Positions 30,301 through 39,300 of a stretch of 64,000 nt of DNA are shown here, one piece after another. The first letter of the stretch is position 1. Every line of letters starts with the position of its first letter. Source of the DNA: Ornithodoros turicata (Eukaryota; Arthropoda; Arachnida; Ixodida; Argasidae); contig NC_088204.1 in the NCBI RefSeq assembly GCF_037126465.1, positions 78,243,807 to 78,307,806 of the forward strand, given 5' to 3'. A program made the position numbers and the translations under genes. The notes below the pieces were generated by a model, which made no database searches, was not told the origin of the DNA, and worked only from the letters and a program-made list of their open reading frames with translations.

Positions 30301-33300
30301 GACCGTAACGACGATGGAGCGATTAAGCCCCCTGGCCCGAAGAAGTCGGTCCGTGCAGGGCTCTAAGCTCTAAGCTCAAGGCACTCACGCGAAAGTAACA
30401 GGACAACTGGGAAAACACACACCCTCTGAGAGAGAAGAAGAAGAAGGAAAATATGAACTATGGTAAGGTTAGAGTTTTAGAGAGGTAAGGTAAGAGAGTA
30501 TTTAGTGACTACTCTAGTACACTCTTAAAAATGAACTTCACCGCATAGCACGCTCCTAGCCAACCATCATCTCGAATGATATCGTTAGCTGCCCTGATTT
30601 GTTGAAAACGGGAGGCGTACGCCTTTTTGTGACACTTATGCTGTTCATAATTGTCACAGAAAAGGCGTACGCCCCCCGTTTTCAACAAATCAGAGGCGAG
30701 AACGATATCGTTCGAGATGATGGTTGGCAAGGAGCGTGCTATGCGGTGAAGTTCATTTTTAAGAGTGTAAGGTCGGGGGCAAGATGCGACGTGGTTTGCT
30801 CGACGCGTTCCTCTCTCAGACTCAGAGACGCTTTGCTCCATGCGCTTGAAGCTTGCTTCATAGGTGGCTCTGCATCTCCGCTTTATTGCACATGAGATTT
30901 GTACAGATCGGTGCATGCGTTGAAGAGAGAAAAAATCGACCGGTTACTTCTGTGCATGGAATGTAAGACCCGCACGCTTACACTCTTAAATATGAACTTC
31001 ACCCCATAGCACGCTCCTAGCCAACCATCATCCCGAATGACAACGTTCTCGACCCTGATTTGTTGAAAACGGGAGGAGGAGCCTATTTTGTGCCCATTAT
31101 GCACGGCACAAAATAGGCTCCTCCTCCCGTTTTCAACAAATCTAGGGCGAGAACGTTGTCATTCGGGGTGATGGTTGGCTGGGAGCGTGCTATGTGGTGA
31201 AGTTCATTTTTAAGAGTGTAGGAATGAACTTCACGGCATAGCACGCTCCCAGCCGACCATCATCTTTCTCGAATCTGCCCTGATTTGTTGAAAACTGGAG
31301 GTGTATATATACGCCTCCCATTGGGCTGAGTGTTCATCTGAGCTGGTTCTCTTTCAAAGCAAATCTGTCGTGAAATTCGATAGCGCTAATTGTGTTCCTG
31401 TTTGTGGGTATACGCAGGAGACCGGTAGCCGATAAGGAAGGCACGGAACCAGAACACACCAGGGCTGAAGCACAACACCAGCGATGGCTGCAGTTTTCGC
31501 GTATCCGTGGCCATCGGAACGTGTACCACATATCTCCCAACGAGTCCCTTATCTTTCCTTCCCTATCACTTTCGCTAATCTCCCTCCAGTTTGTTACCAA
31601 CACTTTCATCAAAGCCTGGGGACACCCCAAGCAGCACAATGTACTGCGTCCCAGGACAATGTAGAGCGTCCCAGGCAGCACAATGCACTGAAAGTCGAGT
31701 GCAATAGGGGTGGACGGGTAGGTGGAAGACCTTGAACAGACTCGTGAAACTACCCAAGCAGCAAAATGTGCTGAAAGTCGAGTGCAATAGGGGTGGACGG
31801 GTAGGTGGAAGACCTTGAACAGACTCGTGAAACTACCCAAGCAGCAAAATGTGCTGAAAGTCGAGTGCAATAGGGGTGGACGGGTAGGTGGAAGACCTTG
31901 AACAGACTCGTGAAACTACCCAAGCAGCAAAATGTGCTGAAAGTCGAGTGCAATAGGGGTGGACGGGTAGGTGGAAGACCTTGAACAGACTCGTGAAACT
32001 ACCCAAGCAGCAAAATGTGCTGAAAGTCGAGTGCAATAGGGGTGGACGGTATGTGTCTTATCAATGTTCTTGAGTATCACGATTCTGTTCAAGGTCTTCC
32101 ACCTACCCGTCCACCCCTATTGCACTCGACTTTCAGTACATTGTGCTGCTTGGGTAAGGAACATTGATAAGACACATACCGTCCACCCCTATTGCACTCG
32201 ACTTTCAGTGCATTGTGCTGCCTGGGACGCTCCAAGAACGGGGAAGAGGGGAGAGATAAGAACACCGATAAAGAAATGAAATTTAAAAAAAACGACTCTG
32301 TGCAGATATGTGACAATGTAATTTGTAGTGCACTGTCTGATAATCAAAATAAAAGCGGTTGGTAGAAGCGGCAAGGGTGCGATGCGTTTTCTCCCTTCCT
32401 CTCGAGCAATTCGAAACAGAGAGTAATGCCAACGCCACCTAGCGGTGGTTTCAAAGTGGTCTTCGCACTCGGCCTTCACGCCAGAAGAGCTAGTCACCTG
32501 CCTGCTTGAGCATCAGGTCGTAGTCAATTCACGTCTTGTCACCTATCAAGACACGAACGGGTTCAACGTCGAAGCATATTGAAACCCGCGCAATCCCGCA
32601 TCGGCCGTAGTTCAGCATATCTCTGCCTGGTCCGCAGAAACTCTGTATAGTAAAGCCGAAACTGACTGGATCAGGTTTGAACTGCTTCCTCTTCATCGCA
32701 TCCCACGCCAGTCCAGAAAGGCAGTGAAATCGGAGGATTTCATTATACTACACTATCATCATAATCGCCCTAGCTATTTCTTTTTTATTATTTTCTTTAG
32801 CTCTATGTTCTTAGCCACTGGCCTTCATAATACGAAGGTCGGTGACTTTTCCTGTGTTTGCGCAATAGAGCTTGGTATGGGATGTAGCAACCCCACGTAT
32901 AGTAGTAGAATGGGTATACTCCTGTTGACGAGGCGATTATGATGATCTTTCCGGGGAGTCCGGGTATAACGATGCTCCGATATAACGTTCACGCTATCTC
33001 CATATTGCTACAAACGGACTATCCCTCACCTTGCCATGCTTTTCTTTTTGCCACAGGACTTTCGCTCTTCCACAGGAGAACAAAGAACGAGACATATAAC
33101 GAACAAAACTTCAGAGTGTATGCTTTAATGCCTTCTATGTTGTGTCTTCAGCCAAGGCATACCGTGTGATTTGGAGCGAAATGCACGTTGTACGGTTTGG
33201 GAGTGACAGAACAGAGTTCGATATTCAGGAAGTATCTTATCACGGCTTCAGTCGCTTTTTCTCTGCCTGTCAATGGCCTGAAACTCTCCGCTTTGCCTAC

Positions 33301-36300
33301 CATGCGCCACCGCCAAATTTCGATTCGTGAGATATGCAAAGTTGTGGCCTTGCGTTTTACAACACGTCCGTGGACATGCTTTCCTGTGAAGCCACTTCCA
33401 CCGTCGCCAATGCATGCTGGGAAAAACCCATAGAGGCCGAGTGTCGGTCATGTCCCAGCATCTCCTGCTCCATGTGGACGCTGGAAGATGGCGGAGGAAC
33501 GCGACACCACCAGAGGCGTACTTGTTCGCCGCAGAGGGCAAAGAGACAAGGGGGCTGTCCCTCCTTTGGTGTTACACTGAGCCAACGGTAGTAAGCACTG
33601 CGAAGCGAGCGTGAGAGACGGTTATTACGATGTACCGGATATTACGATATTTTTATTCTCGTCTCCTCGCGTTCCTATATACTGGCACATCACGTTTCTC
33701 CGGTGTGCGATAGCGCGTCTGTATATGTATAGTGACTAATATCACGGAGATAGCCATCACGACTGTAGCCGGACATCGCTATATGCGTGAATTGCTGCCC
33801 ACAACATGGCCGCAGAGCCCGGCGTTGTGACCGGCGTCCTCACATCACTTCGTCAATATGAACTTGCAACCGGCGTGTGTTTTCGCTGCACTAAACTGAA
33901 GTAAAACCTGAACTTTCCTAAGCGGTCTCTGAACTTGGGGGATGTTCCAGGACCCGCACACGACTGTTTCGCAGATGATCGCTTGCTAATTCATATATAT
34001 ATATAGGAAAATAAGCCGTGCTGTTCAGCAACAAACTTGCATGTTGTCATCGATAGAGCACAGAATAAAGCCCCGATAGAGCCCAGCGCGGGTCAGAATT
34101 TTTTAACAGCGCCCGCCCCGCAACCCGGAAAAATGAAAAAAAAAAAATAAACCGGCCAATATGCATGGAATGCAGTCACTATATAATCACTTTATAGAGT
34201 GACTATAGCTACAGCCTCCTATATGCACGTTTCGAGGCTACGCTATAGCATACCAGCTCCGGTGGCGCAGCGGTAACGCGTGCGCTTGGAGACTGGGAGG
34301 TCCGCGGTTCGAATCCGCGGGCCGGCTGTGCCGTCTGGGGTTTTTCCTGGGTTTCCCTCAGATGTGTAATAGGCGTATGCCGGCACAGTTCCCCTGAAGT
34401 CGGCCCATGGACGCAGCTATCCTCCCCCCAGAGCGGATTCCGCTCGGTCTTCCACTTCACCCTTTCCTCTCCTCCTCTCCACCACCTTTCCCTTCCCGAG
34501 AAACATGCCGCCTAATCAGGCAGGCAGACCTCTCGGGTTCCTCCCAACGACACTCCTCCTCCTCCTCCTTCCTCCGCTATAGCATAGCCGCGGTTTTTAG
34601 CTGTCACGTTTTTAGTCGCGGTTTTTAGCTGTCGAGGTCTGCGGCTGTCGCGTTTTTTGCCTGTCGCTGTTTTCTCCTACTCGCGGTGTTTGGTGGTGCG
34701 ACATATGTTTGTCGCTGATGTTGCCTATCGCGATTTTTGTCTGTCGCAATTTGTGGATCTCGCGGTTTTTTGACTCGCGACTTTGACCCAGAACCAGGAG
34801 AGGTTAAGTGGAGGGTGTACCAACCAGAGGGCGCTCGTGTGGTAGGCGATACTCGCCACGACAATGACGAGCGAAGTTCGGCACATCCCGAGAGTGGCAC
34901 AACGAAAGTATGCCGTCAGGAGCAGTCCCTGCCACAGAACGCAGACCAGGTGGAACAGCATGTCTAGCAAGTACGCCATCTTGTGCGGTGCCCAGGACGA
35001 TCCTTTCCTGGGAAAAGAACAACTGGGATGTTCCTTGCTTTTGTTGTTGTTGTTGTTTCCCTAAATAATAATATTAATAATTTGGGGCTGACAACGTCGC
35101 TGACAACTACGCTCATGAGTCACGAGCGACGCCACAGTGGTCTGAGTAACTTATATACCCATCCACAAAGTTGCCACCCTCCTCGGCCGGGTTTGAACCC
35201 GCGACCTTGAGATCAGCAAGCGGACACGATACCGACTGAGGCACAGGGAGCGGCATTTCTTTAAATGAATGCGCGCAACGCACCATTCACCAAAGTAGTT
35301 GGTGCCTCTGTGCTCGCTCCAGGACAGAATTTATTGAACATGAACGTTTGCAAGATGCGACAGTCATCTCGTGCTTCTGTTCAAGACAGTGTGTGTAGCT
35401 TCGGGTGTTTGAAACTCCCGCCTACCCCGCCTAATCGTACCCTCGGTAGTGCATGTTAGAGTCACTAAATAGGGGTACAGAGTATCGCATTCCTTTTCCG
35501 CGCCGGAGCCGGCGTTCGGTGTCCGCGATTGGGCCGATCGTGTCACGTGGTTCCTCCTTCCAAGAACGCGGCGTCCATGTTGAGTCCCTTCCATCCAAAA
35601 CCGGTTTCCTCGGTTGCGAGCTGGCTCGACTGCGCGCAGTTCTCCAGCGGAGAAGGGGGAGATTGGCGTCCCGTTGCTAGGCGACGCAGCCACGCCGGAC
35701 CCAAGATGGCGGTCTCGCTCGCCGGCGTGGCTCAGGGTCGCTACTCTGCTCTCTATTTAGTGACTCTAGTGCATGTTGGAAAGGGAATGCAAGACTGAGG
35801 CTGCGTTCCAATACGCCGCTTAGTCGACTGCCTAGCGGTCTAACCGGAAGTGCCGCCATGTTAAGTCTCGTTCCAAATCTCGCCAAGTCCGCTATTCAGT
35901 CGGCTACCGCCTAGTGCGCATCGATGCAGTCTAGTTACCATCTGACAGCCGCGATAGCTGAGAGCGGGAAACGCTAATACCTGCTGCCGTACGCATTTCT
36001 TGCGTGAGCAACGAGATGGCGCCACAGGCGCCTCGGCTAGGCAAGCCTGTTCCAATAGTGACAAGCAAAGGGATCTACTCAGCTGCCTAGTCAGGCGGCT
36101 TCGCGGGCGCGAGGTATTGGAACGCAGTCTGAAACCCTATGTGAAGGCTCCCAAGGCTCCCGTGTGAAGTTCCCCTAGAACCCCTCTCGAAATATTTTTC
36201 TCACTATACGGTACTGGTTGAAGACACACGGTGGTGGTGTTACTAACGGAGCTGCTTGCTCGCCGACGTTTGACATGTAGCGTTTCGGGGTAAAAACACA

Positions 36301-39300
36301 CAGGCAAGCACAGCCAGTGCCAGGTTTCGAATACGGGTCTGGACGTGGGGGAGGTCAGTTATCCTAACCACACGGCCACGGGAACTTTCTCTTGTGTTTT
36401 CGGAGCGAAACTCGGTTAGGACCATGGTTATAGGACTCACCGGAGGAAGTAAAGGTGAAATAGGAAGAAGATGATACACCAGGGACATCTCTGTTTGTAC
36501 CGGTGAAAGAAGGAGTCGAGGACAATTTCTCTGGCACAGACGCAAGTCCAGATGGTGTGGTACACGTCTTCCACGGCTACCATCGCCATGACCCACGTCT
36601 CGCCACCCTGCAGTGTACAAAACTCTTCTTCACTTTGATAACCGCGAGTCGGATCCCCGTGATGTAGGCCTGCTTCAAACGCTTTCTAAGGCCCCTCTGG
36701 ATTCGCCGCCACGGCGAATATACACGGAACCTACACGGCGAAAGGAGAGTTACTTACACTTCGATCCATAGAAAATTGCACGCTGACGACGCGTGGTCGA
36801 CGCCGCCAGGCGGTGGACTGTTCTCGTTGCTACATTATGCCCTAGAGCCTCCATTCTGATGATCATGATATTGGGGCTTATACCTTTGCAATGGTAAAAC
36901 ATCTATAGGTCCAGTCTATCCCGAAACCGAAACCAGCCACTGTACCCAAACAACCGGAATAGTTGTAGCTTTGGGACTGTCCGGCTGTTTCGTTCTAATA
37001 GCTGGTTTCAGTTTCTGGATAGACTGTTCTGCCTACATATTTTACATATTTTTCATTCCTACTTTATACTGTCTAACCAACCTGCCAGGGCTTGCCGTTC
37101 GACGCCCTCTCTGACGAGGACGCCCGGGGCGCGGCTGCCCCTCTTGCACCCCCGTCGTTACGGCTCTGCTCACGGCCCTCGTTTGAGAGGAAGAACAAAG
37201 CTAGGCTAAACAGCAAACTTTACCAGACAATTTTGCCCAATATTGTCCTGACCCCTGGTGGTGGTGGTGGTGATGGTGAAAGGTCTCGCCGTTGTCGGCC
37301 TCACAGATGTGGGCAACGTTACGACTGATGCCCCGGGGGAATGTGCGTCCTGGGCTCACTTCTAAGGGAACTGTGCCGACATTTATGTCTGAAATCTCCC
37401 TAAAAATGACTAACGACCATCGTTTGAGAGGACAAAAAAAGAAGAAGACTGCTGGCCACGTGCCTGCACGTGCAATTCCATCGGACATGACCACAAAATT
37501 AGGTGGCGGACGTGCCTACCTTCTCCAACAGGACCGCGTCTCTTGAAATCAAAGAGTACGTAGTCCTACATAAAGTGTGTGAAAGCTTACAGCAATCTGG
37601 AATCCAACCGTGACGTCAATTGCAGCATGTGTTCTATCGTGGCCAGCATTGGCCTCATGGCGGAGGTGGACATACTTTTCCACTCCAGGAATCCTTTCTT
37701 CATCTTGAGACAGTTTTTCTGGGTCACCATCCGCAGGCTGCAAACCGCTCGCAACGGAATTCTGGCCGCCATCGTGTATTACCTGCACTTCATAATGCAC
37801 ATCCTTTTCGTCACGTGAGAACCGTTTCATGCATGGCCTCTCCTCTACAAACGCTCTTCTCATAACCCGTATATACTAATGGCGAATTCGCTTGGTGGCA
37901 AAAGGGCCGAGCACACGGAAATTGATTGCCTTTCGCCCGGTGGCGGCACTAGGGGGGTGCGGGGGGTGCGGTCCGCACCGGGTGAAGCGACGGAAGGGGT
38001 GACGCGCCGCACGAATATTGCCGCTTCCTCCCATTCTCTGTGGCATGATGACGCAAAAAAAACAAAAAAAAAACATGAGGAGCCTTCTTCGAGGCACATT
38101 TTTTTTTCTGAGTGTGGTGTAATATGTTTATTTATCGTGAATCGCCTGGTACGGAAATCCTGGTATCCGTTAATGGGGGGGGGGTGAGGGGGGGTGACGC
38201 ATTGCGTTAGCATTACACGTATTCTGGTGTTTTTTTTTTTTGCGTTTACAGCCGACCAACCACCCGCCCACAACCACAACCACTATCCACCTCTATCCAC
38301 CCCTAACTATCTCTAACTGCTACTATAGTCAGTGACAACTTAACCCACCCGCACCCCCACTTGGCCGTGCCGCACTACATTCGCTCGCGCGGAGCGATTC
38401 TTGTGTGGGGCAGGGTCAAGTGTATCACTTACGTTGTCACTGACTATAGTTAGTGGTAGCACGTGGTGGTTGACGTGGTGGTTCGTGGTGGTTGGTCAGT
38501 GACGACATAAGTCATAGACTTGACCCCGCCCCCACGCAAGAATCGCTCCGCGCGCGCGAATGTAGTGCGGCACGGCCAAGTGGGGACTGCGGGGAGAGAG
38601 AGAGAGCAGACACTACGTCGTGAAGCGGGGGCGTCGTGCAAAGGCTGCTAGCCAATCGCAGGAGCCTTCCACGGATGAGTGGGCGATCCCGATTTTATAG
38701 GACCTAAGTTGTCGGCGCAAGCCTTCTTCCTCCCCGGCGAGTTGCCCTTTCGCCGCGCTGCCGAAGAGAGAGAGGTCTTCCCTCTACCAGTGCGCATGCG
38801 CAGCATACTGGTATGGGAGGAGGAAGGGAGGAGAGAGGTTTTCTCCGAGGCTTCACACATCCATGAGACAGTCACGATTTTCGTGCGTGGTGGCTTCTAA
38901 TGCTAACGCATAAAAAAAGTTGTCACGAAATGACCATCCGAATTGGCCATGTGTGTGTAACTGTGTATGCGAAGAAATGTAGGAGAGAGAGAGTGAATAG
39001 TGTGAGGGCAGATGCCAGCGTAGCGTAATCGGTTAACGCACTCGAACCGGCAATCGAGAGCTGCGGGGTTTGTCTCCCGACGCTCTCTGGCCTCGTCGTC
39101 GACTCGCATAGTATTTCGAGTGTTCAGTACAAAGAGTTTCTTCTGCAGGAAGGACATTGGCATCGTGTTTGTGATGACCTTCCTTATGAGAGACATCGAC
39201 GAAGTGTATCATGGACTGGCAGCCCTGACGACATTTGCCAAGTTTATTTTGGCTGGAAGGCAGCAGTCACTTCCCATCTTCAAGTATCTGCTTTTCGTCT

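Noticed and set aside
31334..32036. Long minus-strand open frames across the 83-bp repeats
   Set aside because: The translation simply repeats with the minisatellite and has no start context or splice structure.
34725..34979. Minus-strand frame with hydrophobic stretches, resembling a small membrane protein
   Set aside because: It lies in repeat-rich DNA between a SINE and degenerate tandem repeats, is in the opposite orientation to the surrounding gene, and has no supporting exon or domain.
37092..37328. Possible exon after CTGCCAG encoding a Pro/Ala-rich stretch
   Set aside because: No downstream donor gives the phase 2 needed to join the next confident exon at 37593, and a GGT repeat follows. 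Left out of the gene model.
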